Shown here one piece after another: positions 19,007 to 26,834 of a stretch of DNA of 64,000 nt (position 1 is the stretch's first letter; every line of letters begins with the position of its first letter). The stretch is from Massiliimicrobium timonense (GTDB taxonomy: Bacteria; Bacillota_I; Bacilli_A; Erysipelotrichales; Coprobacillaceae). The stretch spans positions 1 to 64,000 of the forward strand of contig NZ_NFLJ01000009.1 in the NCBI RefSeq assembly GCF_002160865.1, read 5' to 3'. A program made the position numbers and the translations under genes. The notes below the pieces were generated by a model. It was not told the origin of the DNA, did no database searches, and saw only the letters and a list, made by a program, of their open reading frames with translations.

Positions 19007-19565
19007 ACAGATTGTCTTGGATGATTTGAGCAATCTTTTTCTTAGCTGCAACAACATCATCATTTTCTACAACATATTTATATTCATTTTGTGTTGCTAT
19101 TTCTTTTCTTGCTTTAGCAAGTCGTTCCTGTACAATACTTTCTTCTTCTGTACGACGACCACGAATACGACGTTCCAGTTCTTCCATTGATGGGGGTACT
19201 AAAAAAATCGTTAATGCATGAGGACATTTAGCCATGACCTGCAAAGCCCCTTGAACTTCAATTTCCAATACAACATTCTTACCTTCACCTAATAACTTTT
19301 CAACATAAAATTGAGGTGTTCCATAATAATTACCTACAAACTGGGCATACTCCAACAATTCACCTTTTTCAATTTTATCCTTAAATTCTGCTTCACTGAC
19401 AAAGAAATAATCAACACCTTCTTTTTCAGTTGGACGAGGTTTTCTTGTTGTCATAGAAATAGAATAAGCCAAATTCAAACTTTCATCTTTAAAAAGCTCT
19501 TGACGAACTGTTCCTTTCCCTACACCACTTGGTCCACTTAAAATAATTAAAAGTCCCTTCTTCAA
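19005..19565 (-). CDS. gmk: Guanylate kinase
   Basis: Gmk phosphorylates GMP to GDP. The 186-residue reading has the P-loop SGPSGVGKGTV near the N-terminus, the GMP-binding TTRKPRP...GVDYFFV region, and the RGRRTEE lid. I chose the TTG at 19563-19565 because AAAGGTGGT lies seven bases upstream and the protein then begins at KKGLLIILSG, as the family does. A longer reading from 19616 would begin inside the -35 box of the promoter. Some neighbouring Gmk genes in Bacillota precede rpoZ and coaBC-priA; those are absent here. Confidence 0.93.
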   Translation of the reverse strand: MKKGLLIILSGPSGVGKGTVRQELFKDESLNLAYSISMTTRKPRPTEKEGVDYFFVSEAEFKDKIEKGELLEYAQFVGNYYGTPQFYVEKLLGEGKNVVLEIEVQGALQVMAKCPHALTIFLVPPSMEELERRIRGRRTEEESIVQERLAKARKEIATQNEYKYVVENDDVVAAKKKIAQIIQDNL

Positions 19566-19587
19566 TCTCTCCACCACCTTTGAAACA

Positions 19588-19616
19588 ATACTACATGAAT
19601 GTAACTTTAATGTCAA
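19588..19616 (-). promoter_or_regulatory. gmk: Sigma-A promoter of gmk, back-to-back with the rqcH promoter
   Basis: On the minus strand TTGACA (19611-19616) and TAGTAT (19588-19593) are separated by 17 bases. The divergent rqcH gene has a candidate -10 TATACT at 19634-19639 on the plus strand, so the two promoters share little more than 50 bases. Confidence 0.7.
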
Positions 19617-19657
19617 TTCTTTTTGAAATATGTTATACTATTTAACGGTGATGAAAA

Positions 19658-21298
19658 ATGGCTTATGACGGAATTATGTTATCTCGTGTTGTAGAACAGC
19701 TACAAAATCAAATCACACGAGGAAGAATTAATAAAATATATCAAATTTCACAATATGAACTTTTGTTTCATATTCGTGCTCAAAGAGAGAATTACAAATT
19801 ACTCATTTCAATACATCCTGTTTATGCGAGAATGCAATTGACACAGTTAAGTTATCCAACTCCTGCATCTCCTAATGCTTTAACGATGTTATTAAGAAAG
19901 CATCTGGAAGGGGCATATATTGAAAAAATAACACAAATGCAGCTAGATCGTATTGTTGATATTGAAATAATTGGTGTCAATGAATTAAAGGATACAGTAA
20001 AATATCACATTTATTTAGAAATCATGGGAAAACACTCAAATGCTATTTTAACATATCACAACAATAAAATTATTGATTGTTTAAAACGTGTTTCCCCTTC
20101 TATGAGTGCTCGTATTTTACAACCCGGTGCAATATATCAAAAACCACCTTTAATTGAAAAATACAACCCTTATACAACAGATTGGATAGAAACAGATAAT
20201 TTAACCAAAACATATCAGGGATTCTCTCCAGAATTATCTAAAGAAGTTTTATATCGCATGGATCATGGAGAAGCATTCCATGATATTATCACGTTACTCC
20301 ATCATTCCACAACATTGTATATTCATAAAAAAGAAGATAAGGAATATTTCCATGTTATTCCTCTTACACATTTACATCAGGAGTATACGGCTTATCCGCT
20401 TTTTGATGGCTTAGATCAACATTATGATTTAATCGATGAAAAAGATCGTATTAAACAACAAACATCGGATTTAGCTAAATTCATTCAAAATGAATATCAA
20501 AGAAATGTTCATAAATTAAACAAACTACAACAGACATTATTTGAATCCCAAAATAGTGATGATTTACGTATTAAAGGAGATTTGTTGTTTGCTAATTTAC
20601 ATTTATTAAAAAAAGGACAAAAAGAAATCACTGTAGAAAATTATTATGATGGTACAATGATGACGATTCCTTTAGATGAAAGATATGATGGAAAGACAAA
20701 TGCCAATAAATATTACGCTAAATATCAAAAAGCAAAAAAAGCATTATCCCATCTTCAAGAACAAATTCAAATTACAGAAAATGAAATTCATTATTTTGAT
20801 ACTTTAATCACAATGATGGATAACGCTTCTTATTATGATGCTTTAGAGATTAAAGAAGAATTAGAGAATTTAGGTTATCTCAAAAAGAAAAAAACAAAAC
20901 AGGTGCATAGACCTCAAAAACTTCATATAGAAACCTATATAACTAAAGATCAGATTCCTATTTATGTAGGTAAGAATAATCTGCAAAATGATTACCTTAC
21001 CTTTAAGATGGCTGCCAAAAATGATATGTGGTTTCATGTCAAAGACATGCCTGGAAGCCATGTTGTTGTGCATAGTCAGAATTTAGATGAATATACCATT
21101 CGTCTTGCCAGTCAATTAGCCGCCTATTTTTCTAAAGGAAAGCACAGTTCGTCCGTACCTGTAAATTATACATTAGTCAAAACATTGAAAAAGCCACAAG
21201 GTGGTAAACCTGGTCAGGTGATATTATCTCATTATTCAACCATTTACATTGATCCTGATGAAAGTCTTTTTAACGATATCCATAAGGTGAATTCATAG
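19658..21298 (+). CDS. rqcH: Ribosome-associated quality-control factor RqcH (NFACT family)
   Basis: RqcH binds 50S subunits carrying a stalled peptidyl-tRNA and recruits tRNA-Ala to add a C-terminal alanine tail that marks the chain for ClpXP degradation. The 546-residue protein has the NFACT-N domain starting MAYDGIMLSRVVEQL, the conserved Asp97-Arg98 pair (QLDRIV) known to be needed for tailing, a helix-hairpin and coiled-coil middle, and the C-terminal NFACT-R domain with NDMWFHVKDMPGSH. GGTGA precedes the ATG. The 3' end overlaps the convergent coat-like gene by 29 bases, and no terminator follows, so the transcript probably continues towards pgeF. Confidence 0.95.
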   Translation: MAYDGIMLSRVVEQLQNQITRGRINKIYQISQYELLFHIRAQRENYKLLISIHPVYARMQLTQLSYPTPASPNALTMLLRKHLEGAYIEKITQMQLDRIVDIEIIGVNELKDTVKYHIYLEIMGKHSNAILTYHNNKIIDCLKRVSPSMSARILQPGAIYQKPPLIEKYNPYTTDWIETDNLTKTYQGFSPELSKEVLYRMDHGEAFHDIITLLHHSTTLYIHKKEDKEYFHVIPLTHLHQEYTAYPLFDGLDQHYDLIDEKDRIKQQTSDLAKFIQNEYQRNVHKLNKLQQTLFESQNSDDLRIKGDLLFANLHLLKKGQKEITVENYYDGTMMTIPLDERYDGKTNANKYYAKYQKAKKALSHLQEQIQITENEIHYFDTLITMMDNASYYDALEIKEELENLGYLKKKKTKQVHRPQKLHIETYITKDQIPIYVGKNNLQNDYLTFKMAAKNDMWFHVKDMPGSHVVVHSQNLDEYTIRLASQLAAYFSKGKHSSSVPVNYTLVKTLKKPQGGKPGQVILSHYSTIYIDPDESLFNDIHKVNS

Positions 21299-21548
21299 AA
21301 GCATTGACAAATGTTTGTTCATAAGCAGGATAAAAGACTGGGTAATACATACAATGGTTAACACGACGACATTCAATAGGACAAATCACAGGTTGCGGAA
21401 CAGGTGTAATTTGATTTGTTACACAAACTTTTTTAGGAGCTACTAAAGGTTGTGGTCGTGGACAACCATTCATATATCCATTATTCATTTGTTGAGCCTG
21501 ACATGAACATGAGTTCATGTTTTGGCAACCACAAGATTGTTGAAACAT
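21270..21548 (-). CDS. CotD-like cysteine-rich spore coat protein, antisense between rqcH and pgeF
   Basis: The 92-residue protein is rich in Cys, Pro, Asn, Gln, Met and Tyr. Eight cysteines lie in the first half and at CPIEC. The region TPVPQPVICPIECRRVNHC followed by YYPVFYP resembles the IVPHIHP...NH...HYFP pattern of CotD-type coat proteins. No signal peptide is present, as expected for a coat protein made in the mother cell. GAAGGAGGG lies seven bases before the ATG, and a possible sporulation-sigma -10 box lies upstream. Its 3' end overlaps rqcH by 29 bases tail to tail. Family assignment rests on composition and pattern only. Confidence 0.62.
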   Translation of the reverse strand: MFQQSCGCQNMNSCSCQAQQMNNGYMNGCPRPQPLVAPKKVCVTNQITPVPQPVICPIECRRVNHCMYYPVFYPAYEQTFVNASMNSPYGYR

Positions 21549-21570
21549 TATTCATCCCTCCTTCACTATT

Positions 21571-21579
21571 TAATGTATG
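21571..21579 (-). promoter_or_regulatory. Possible sigma-E/sigma-K -10 element of the coat-like gene
   Basis: CATACATTA on the minus strand fits both the sigma-E -10 consensus CATACAnT and the sigma-K -10 consensus CATAnnnTA. It lies 22 bases before the start codon. I see no convincing -35, so the call rests on the -10 and on the nature of the gene. Confidence 0.4.
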
Positions 21580-21620
21580 TCAAAACATCAAAAGAGGCAG
21601 GGCTTTTGAAAGGAGTCATT

Positions 21621-22376
21621 ATGAAATTAATAGAATGGAATTGTTTTAATGAAATAGAAGCTTATACAACTTGTCGCGAAGATCATGGACGCATCATGAA
21701 TATGAGCTTTAATGGCATTGATGATCAGCAAGTTTTAGAAAATCGTCAACGCTTAGCCAAAACACTTCATAGCGATCTTTCTCAAATGGTCGCCACTTTA
21801 CAACAACACACTACACGTTTTATTGAAGTCCATCATAGTGATGGTGGTAGAGGAATGTGGAGTCGTGATGATGCTTTGATTGGTTATGATGCGATGTATA
21901 CAAGAGATCGTCATTTATGGTTATGGACTTTTCATGCTGATTGTTGTCCTGTTTTATTGTATTGTCGAGATCAAAAAATTGTGGCTGCCATTCATTCAGG
22001 ATGGAAAGGAACAGTAGGTGAAATCGTTAAAAAAGTAACACAGCATTTAATTGAAAATGAAGGATGTCAGCCACAACATATTTATGCTTATATTGGTCCT
22101 TCCATTGAACAACGTCATTTTGAAGCCAAAGATGATATTATTGATTTAGTCAAGAAAATGTCTTTTGATACAAGTCGCTTTTATATTCAAAAAGAAGATG
22201 GAGCTTATCTTTTAGACAGTAAAGGATTAATTCAACAACAATTATTAGAATTACACGTTCCACAAAGTCATATTACAGTTTCTCCTTATTGTACAATAGA
22301 AAATGAGGACCTCTTTTTCTCCTATCGTCGAGATAAAAGTCCTCATCGTCATATTACACTGATTTCTCTAAAGTAA
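21621..22376 (+). CDS. pgeF: Peptidoglycan editing factor PgeF (YlmD/YfiH, DUF152)
   Basis: PgeF-family proteins are copper/zinc oxidoreductase-like enzymes; in E. coli PgeF prevents wrong amino acids (L-Ser for L-Ala) in the stem peptide, and homologues act as multi-copper laccases or purine nucleosidases. The 251-residue protein has the three conserved metal ligands H71, C108 (HADCCPVLL) and H125 (HSGWKGT). The ATG at 21621 follows AAAGGAG; longer in-frame readings have no ribosome site and would cross the divergent coat-gene start. In B. subtilis ylmD lies in the sigG-divIVA cluster; here it has moved next to rqcH. Confidence 0.93.
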   Translation: MKLIEWNCFNEIEAYTTCREDHGRIMNMSFNGIDDQQVLENRQRLAKTLHSDLSQMVATLQQHTTRFIEVHHSDGGRGMWSRDDALIGYDAMYTRDRHLWLWTFHADCCPVLLYCRDQKIVAAIHSGWKGTVGEIVKKVTQHLIENEGCQPQHIYAYIGPSIEQRHFEAKDDIIDLVKKMSFDTSRFYIQKEDGAYLLDSKGLIQQQLLELHVPQSHITVSPYCTIENEDLFFSYRRDKSPHRHITLISLK

Positions 22377-23856
22377 CCTTCGGGTTACTTTTTATCATCT
22401 CATCCATCACTTCTGGTAAGTGTTCAATGAGGCGTGATGGCAGCACTGTATAAGCTTTTTTGGCTAATTGTTCACCAGTATACCCATGTATGAAAACACC
22501 TAATAAAGCTGCCTGTATGGCTTGATAACCTTGTCCTAAAAAACTTGTAATGATACCTGCTAAAACATCTCCCATACCCCCTGTCGCCATTGCTTTATGA
22601 CCTGCCATAACACGATATGATTCATATCCATTCGTCACTATTGTATATGGTCCTTTTAAAACCAATGTCACATGATATGTTTTCGCAAAATTTTGTGCTA
22701 TTTCCAGCATATCATCATCATCTTGAAAAGGACATAAACGCTGAAATTCCCCTAAATGGGGCGTTAAGATAATATCACGCTTTTGATTTTTTAATAAATC
22801 AACATGAGCCGATAAAATTGTTAAAGCATCCCCATCAATAACCAGTGGCTGATGTGTTTTTTCCAATAAGTCAATAACATAACGATAGCTATCTAAGCTT
22901 TGTCCTAAGCCACATCCAATCAATAATGCATCATATTTCACAAAATCATCTTTTTGTAAAACAGGTGGTCTTAAAACAGCTGTTGCCTCTGGACAAAACT
23001 GTGTCAAAGCATTAATAACACTTTCATCGCTCATAACAGTCGTAATCCCACTTCCACTATAGACACAACTTTTAGCACTCAGTAAAGCCGCACCTTTATA
23101 CTCCTGACATCCTGTAATCAGACAAGTATATCCATATGTTCCTTTATAACCATCAAAGACTCTTTCTTTTAATAATGGAATGATCATCTTTGCATTGCCC
23201 ATTTGATACAAACCAGCTGCCTCTCCAACATCTCTTGCATCAAGCATTTCAACAATGACTTCTCCCGTAAAAAAGCGACTATCGGGATTCAAAAAACCAT
23301 TTTTTATCGCACTCAAAGTTATTGTCTTCGTTGCATAAACAACACTTTGATAAGGCTTCCCTGTATTACATTGTAACCCTGTTGGAATATCCACAGCAAT
23401 CACTTCATGATCATATAACTGATTTATTTCTTCAATGACACTTTGATAAATTCCTCTTGGACAACTGTTTAACCCAAACCCAAAAATTGCATCCACAATG
23501 GTTTCACATGAATCCATACATTGAATCAGTGCATCTAAATTATCCTGTTGAAATAAAGAAACAGGGATAGATAAATCATAACATTGTTGTAGATAATATA
23601 AATTGGCTTGAGAAAGATGTTCGCCATTATCAAAGATAAAAACATGAACTTCTTTTTTTTGTTGAAAGAGCTTGATAGCAAGAGATAAACCATCCGCCCC
23701 ATTATTGCCTGGTCCACAGACAATTGCAAAAGAATGACCTGACATATGTTTATACAAACAATCACTTGCTTTATCCACCAGTTCTTCAATAGTATATCCC
23801 TGTTCTAATAAACAGGCATCATATCTTTTCATCAAAGCCTGACTTCCAATATACAT
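22354..23856 (-). CDS. nnr: Bifunctional NAD(P)HX epimerase / ADP-dependent NAD(P)HX dehydratase
   Basis: This fused enzyme repairs hydrated NADH and NADPH. The 500-residue protein has an N-terminal YjeF_N epimerase domain (CGPGNNGADGLSLAIKL, AVDIPTGL) and a C-terminal ribokinase-like dehydratase domain (LTPHLGEF, VIDGDALTIL, GGMGDVLAGIITS). I chose ATG at 23856 because GAGGTGATAG precedes it; the in-frame ATG at 23880 has no ribosome site. The 3' end overlaps pgeF by 23 bases, tail to tail, and contains the pgeF terminator hairpin. Confidence 0.95.
   Translation of the reverse strand: MYIGSQALMKRYDACLLEQGYTIEELVDKASDCLYKHMSGHSFAIVCGPGNNGADGLSLAIKLFQQKKEVHVFIFDNGEHLSQANLYYLQQCYDLSIPVSLFQQDNLDALIQCMDSCETIVDAIFGFGLNSCPRGIYQSVIEEINQLYDHEVIAVDIPTGLQCNTGKPYQSVVYATKTITLSAIKNGFLNPDSRFFTGEVIVEMLDARDVGEAAGLYQMGNAKMIIPLLKERVFDGYKGTYGYTCLITGCQEYKGAALLSAKSCVYSGSGITTVMSDESVINALTQFCPEATAVLRPPVLQKDDFVKYDALLIGCGLGQSLDSYRYVIDLLEKTHQPLVIDGDALTILSAHVDLLKNQKRDIILTPHLGEFQRLCPFQDDDDMLEIAQNFAKTYHVTLVLKGPYTIVTNGYESYRVMAGHKAMATGGMGDVLAGIITSFLGQGYQAIQAALLGVFIHGYTGEQLAKKAYTVLPSRLIEHLPEVMDEMIKSNPKVTLEKSV
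22371..22395 (+). terminator. Terminator of pgeF inside the nnr coding end
   Basis: AAGTAACC and GGTTACTT form a perfect eight-pair stem around a TTCG loop (22371-22390), followed by T residues. The stem contains the pgeF stop codon and encodes the last residues of nnr on the other strand. Confidence 0.8.
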
Positions 23857-23891
23857 TTCTATCACCTCATTTTCTTTCATTATACCAAAAT

Positions 23892-23925
23892 AAAAACTGT
23901 AATGAAATCAATTCATTACAGTTTT
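23892..23925. terminator. Terminator behind the NlpC/P60 gene, possibly two-way
   Basis: AAAACTGTAATGAA pairs with TTCATTACAGTTTT around a six-base loop; T residues follow on both strands. It ends the NlpC/P60 transcript on the minus strand before nnr begins. Confidence 0.88.
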
Positions 23926-23931
23926 TGATCA

Positions 23932-25356
23932 TTAATATCTTACACCACAAGTAAATCCACTTAGACTTGTGTAGCTAACAACAGCCCCACTATGTGGAGA
24001 GTGAATAACTCTACCACCACCTACGTAGATTCCTACATGACCTGGACGCCAAACAATATCACCTGGTTTTACTTTAGATAGAGAAATTGTTCTTCCTCCA
24101 CTCTTTTGTGCACTAGATGTACGCGGGATACTCTTACCGTTTTTACGATATACCCATTGAGTAAATCCTGAACAGTCAAATGAACTTGGTCCAGTCGCAC
24201 CCCATTTGTATGGGCATCCTAATCGTGATTTTGCAGTAGCTACCATTCCTTTATTAGGAGCAATATCATCTGGATTAACAACTGTGACTTTCAAAGATTT
24301 AGAAGTTGAATTTCCAGCTTTATCTGACACACTGTATGTGACTGTATACTTACCAGCTTTTTTTGTGTTAACAGAACTACTGATTTTGACTTTAGAAGTC
24401 AGATTTCCATCTTTGTTGTCAGTTGCACTCTCTAGATATTTCTTAGCACTAAAGCTCTTACCTTTTGTAATTTCAACTGAAGATTTAGATAAACTAATCT
24501 TCGGTGCACTTAAGTCACCAACATTTACTGTTAATGATTTTTCAGATGTATTTCCAGAAGAATCTTTAGCAGTAATTTTTAAAGTTGTTTTACCATCCTT
24601 TTTCGTATTTACTGTTCCATCTACATCAATAGATTTAACAGTCTTATCAAAGTTATCTGAAACTTTGACATAATCTGAATAGTCAAACTGAGAACCATAG
24701 TCTACTGTAACTGTAGATCCCTTCTTGTAACTAATCGTAGGTGCAGTTGTATCTGAAACATAGAATTCAAATGTTTGTTGTGTTGTATTTCCGGCATTAT
24801 CAGAAACACTCAATTCAATCATTTGTGATCCTAATTTTGAAGTATCAAGTTTCTTATTTGTTTCAATGAATGGTGTGACATCACCATCAACATTGTCTGA
24901 AGCATTGACATATTGTGCCACATCTTTACTTCCATTCGCTTCCACATTAATAACATAACCTTGACTTCCACCTACTGGCTTCAATTCAGGAGCTGTTTTA
25001 TCAACAACTTCTACTTGAACAACCTTTGTACTTATATTTGAGAACATATCGGTTGCAGTTACTTCGACGTTATATATACCTAATTGATATGCATCATATG
25101 ATGTATCATCAATCTTTACATCCATAGCGTCTAGGGAATCACGATTATCAGAAATAGCGAACATCGTCTTATCTAGCTTTGTTCCATAAAGAACTTCAAT
25201 CTTATTAGCTTCGATTGTTGGTTTTTCTTTATCAACAGCTGCATAACCAACCAAACCAAATGTTGAAATACATAACATCGGAATGAACATGGCTTTACGT
25301 TTTAAAACATGTTCTTGCATCATTTCTAATAAATTCGTCTTAATATTACTATCCAT
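23932..25356 (-). CDS. Exported NlpC/P60 peptidoglycan endopeptidase with four Ig-like repeats
   Basis: This 474-residue protein has a membrane-spanning signal segment at about 23-41, four immunoglobulin-like (bacterial Ig, HYR-type) repeats with recurring SDN..D and D.AGN.S patterns at about 43-366, and a C-terminal NlpC/P60 domain at about 371-474. The catalytic Cys395 (FDCSGF) and His440 (RPGHVGIYVG) are present, with a third polar residue near H452. Such enzymes cut gamma-D-Glu-diamino-acid bonds in stem peptides. ATG at 25356 follows AAAGGAGGC. It has its own promoter and terminator. It could act in daughter-cell separation; the repeats probably space the enzyme from the membrane. Confidence 0.92.
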   Translation of the reverse strand: MDSNIKTNLLEMMQEHVLKRKAMFIPMLCISTFGLVGYAAVDKEKPTIEANKIEVLYGTKLDKTMFAISDNRDSLDAMDVKIDDTSYDAYQLGIYNVEVTATDMFSNISTKVVQVEVVDKTAPELKPVGGSQGYVINVEANGSKDVAQYVNASDNVDGDVTPFIETNKKLDTSKLGSQMIELSVSDNAGNTTQQTFEFYVSDTTAPTISYKKGSTVTVDYGSQFDYSDYVKVSDNFDKTVKSIDVDGTVNTKKDGKTTLKITAKDSSGNTSEKSLTVNVGDLSAPKISLSKSSVEITKGKSFSAKKYLESATDNKDGNLTSKVKISSSVNTKKAGKYTVTYSVSDKAGNSTSKSLKVTVVNPDDIAPNKGMVATAKSRLGCPYKWGATGPSSFDCSGFTQWVYRKNGKSIPRTSSAQKSGGRTISLSKVKPGDIVWRPGHVGIYVGGGRVIHSPHSGAVVSYTSLSGFTCGVRY

Positions 25357-25390
25357 TCGTTGCCTCCTTTCAATAATATACCCAATTAGA

Positions 25391-25445
25391 ATTATAAAAC
25401 AACGTTCACAAAAAGTCCACAACTTTCTTAAGAAATTCTTAAGAA
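25391..25445 (-). promoter_or_regulatory. Promoter of the NlpC/P60 gene with two tandem palindromes
   Basis: On the minus strand TATAAT (25391-25396) has a weak -35 (TGGACT) 17 bases upstream. Two copies of the palindrome TTCTTAAGAA, at 25425-25434 and 25436-25445, lie just upstream and are spaced 11 bases centre to centre, one helical turn. They could be a regulator operator. Confidence 0.5.
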
Positions 25446-25594
25446 ATTGAAATTATATTGATTAAATCAATGTTTTTTTAATTAACTTTTTTTGAATTTA
25501 TAACTATTTTCATACAAATTATGAACTCATTTGTCCATATTTAATCATATTTTGACAGTTTTTTCATAAAATAAAATACAAAAAGGAGAATGTT

Positions 25595-26101
25595 ATGATT
25601 ATTGTCTATTTTTCAATTTATTGTTTTTTAGGATATTGGCTTGAGTCTTTTTATGTTTCATTATTTCAAAAAAAATGGTGTTCCTCTGGATTATTGAAAG
25701 GTCCATATATTCCCTTATATGGTTTTGGTGCCTGTATCCTCATTCTTTGTCAGCCTGTTTTGATAACTTTACCCGTTGTTTTTACTTGTCTTATAGGTGG
25801 TATCTTGATGACACTTTTAGAACTTGTAAGCAGTTATTATATCGAAAAATGTTTTCATACACGTTGTTGGGATTATTCACATCATCACTTGCATTATCAA
25901 GGAAGGATATGTTTATCATACTTTTTATTATGGTGTGTTTTAAGTGGTGTATTTCTTTATCATATACATCCTTTCATCACTTCATTATCCCTATCACATG
26001 ATGCCTGTTATCTTTGCAGTCTGATATATATTTCTTTTATTTTAAAAGCCTATGGTGAACGCCTTTTTCCCTCTCAAAAAAAGGGTATTAAAATTCATTA
26101 A
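25595..26101 (+). CDS. Integral membrane protein, putative ABC transporter permease family (PF06541-like)
   Basis: The 168-residue protein has four or five hydrophobic helices. It carries the pattern of the CmpB/DUF1113 family: an early GYWLES, GPYIPLYGFGA, a central glutamate-containing helix ending in Y-E-C-F, and W-DYS followed by G-I-LSYF. The family is called putative ABC permease in databases, but no transport function is established. GGAGAATGTT precedes the ATG. It diverges from the NlpC/P60 gene and stands alone, ending in a shared terminator with the convergent liv operon. Confidence 0.75.
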   Translation: MIIVYFSIYCFLGYWLESFYVSLFQKKWCSSGLLKGPYIPLYGFGACILILCQPVLITLPVVFTCLIGGILMTLLELVSSYYIEKCFHTRCWDYSHHHLHYQGRICLSYFLLWCVLSGVFLYHIHPFITSLSLSHDACYLCSLIYISFILKAYGERLFPSQKKGIKIH

Positions 26102-26127
26102 AAAAGAAGATCATTCCAATCTTCTTT
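26098..26127. terminator. Two-way terminator between membrane gene and livF
   Basis: AAAGAAGAT pairs with ATCTTCTTT (26103-26127) around a seven-base loop. The A run on the left gives a T tract to the minus-strand liv transcript; the plus side is weaker. Confidence 0.8.
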
Positions 26128-26824
26128 AACCAAGATAAGCTTCTCTTACCTTTGGATTATTTGCCACTTCATTGGCTTTCCCTGACACAATCACATTTCC
26201 AGTTTCAAGGACATAAGCACGATCAGCAATTGAAAGTGCTTTATTTGCGTTTTGTTCAACTAATAACACCGTTACTCCATCTTTATTAATACTTTTAATA
26301 ATGTCAAAAATTTCATTAACCAAAATAGGTGATAACCCCATTGATGGTTCATCTAACAATAATAGCGTTGGTTTTGACATTAATGCGCGCCCCATTGCTA
26401 ACATCTGCTGTTCTCCACCTGACAGTGTTCCAGCCAATTGATTTCTACGTTCCTTTAAACGTGGAAATCTTTGATAAACCTTTTCTAAATCTTGTCCTAT
26501 TTTATTATCCGTACGTAAATAAGCACCCATTTCCAAATTATCTTGAACCGTTAATTGAGCAAAAATACGTCTACCCTCAGGAACTTGAGCTAAATTTTTG
26601 GCAATAATTTTATGTGCAGGAAGTTTTGTAATCTCATCCCCCATAAAAGATATCGTACCACTTTTAGGTTTTACCAATCCACTAATAGCATGCATGATAG
26701 ATGTCTTTCCAGCCCCATTAGCTCCAATCAAAGCCACAATCTCACCTTGATTCACTTCAAAACTTACATTTTTAATAGCATGAATCACACCATAATAAAC
26801 ATTTAAATGATCAACTTTTAACAT
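26126..26824 (-). CDS. livF: Branched-chain amino-acid ABC transporter ATPase LivF
   Basis: LivF is one of two ATPases powering a HAAT-type importer for branched-chain or related amino acids. The 232-residue protein has Walker A GANGAGKTS, the signature LSGGEQQ, Walker B LLLLDEPSMGL and the H-loop region (here VLLVEQN), typical of LivF. I chose ATG at 26824 because AGGGGG lies six bases before it. It is the last gene of livKHMGF and begins 11 bases after livG. Confidence 0.95.
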   Translation of the reverse strand: MLKVDHLNVYYGVIHAIKNVSFEVNQGEIVALIGANGAGKTSIMHAISGLVKPKSGTISFMGDEITKLPAHKIIAKNLAQVPEGRRIFAQLTVQDNLEMGAYLRTDNKIGQDLEKVYQRFPRLKERRNQLAGTLSGGEQQMLAMGRALMSKPTLLLLDEPSMGLSPILVNEIFDIIKSINKDGVTVLLVEQNANKALSIADRAYVLETGNVIVSGKANEVANNPKVREAYLG

Positions 26825-26834
26825 GGTCATCCCC

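Noticed and set aside
21522-21620. Longer PgeF N-terminus
   Set aside because: No ribosome site, unlike the ATG at 21621 with AAAGGAG, and the extra residues do not match the family.
24206-24673. 155-codon open frame antisense to the NlpC/P60 gene
   Set aside because: It mirrors the Ig-like repeat coding sequence, has no ribosome site and shows no recognisable protein.
24240-25230. DNA-level tandem repeat in the NlpC/P60 gene
   Set aside because: The four Ig-like units are similar as protein domains but their nucleotide sequences have diverged, so they are not a recent repeat array.
25356-25390. WalR-type box (TGTWAH-N5-TGTWAH) before the NlpC/P60 gene
   Set aside because: TGTGAA-N5-TTTTAT is only loosely similar, with mismatches in both halves.
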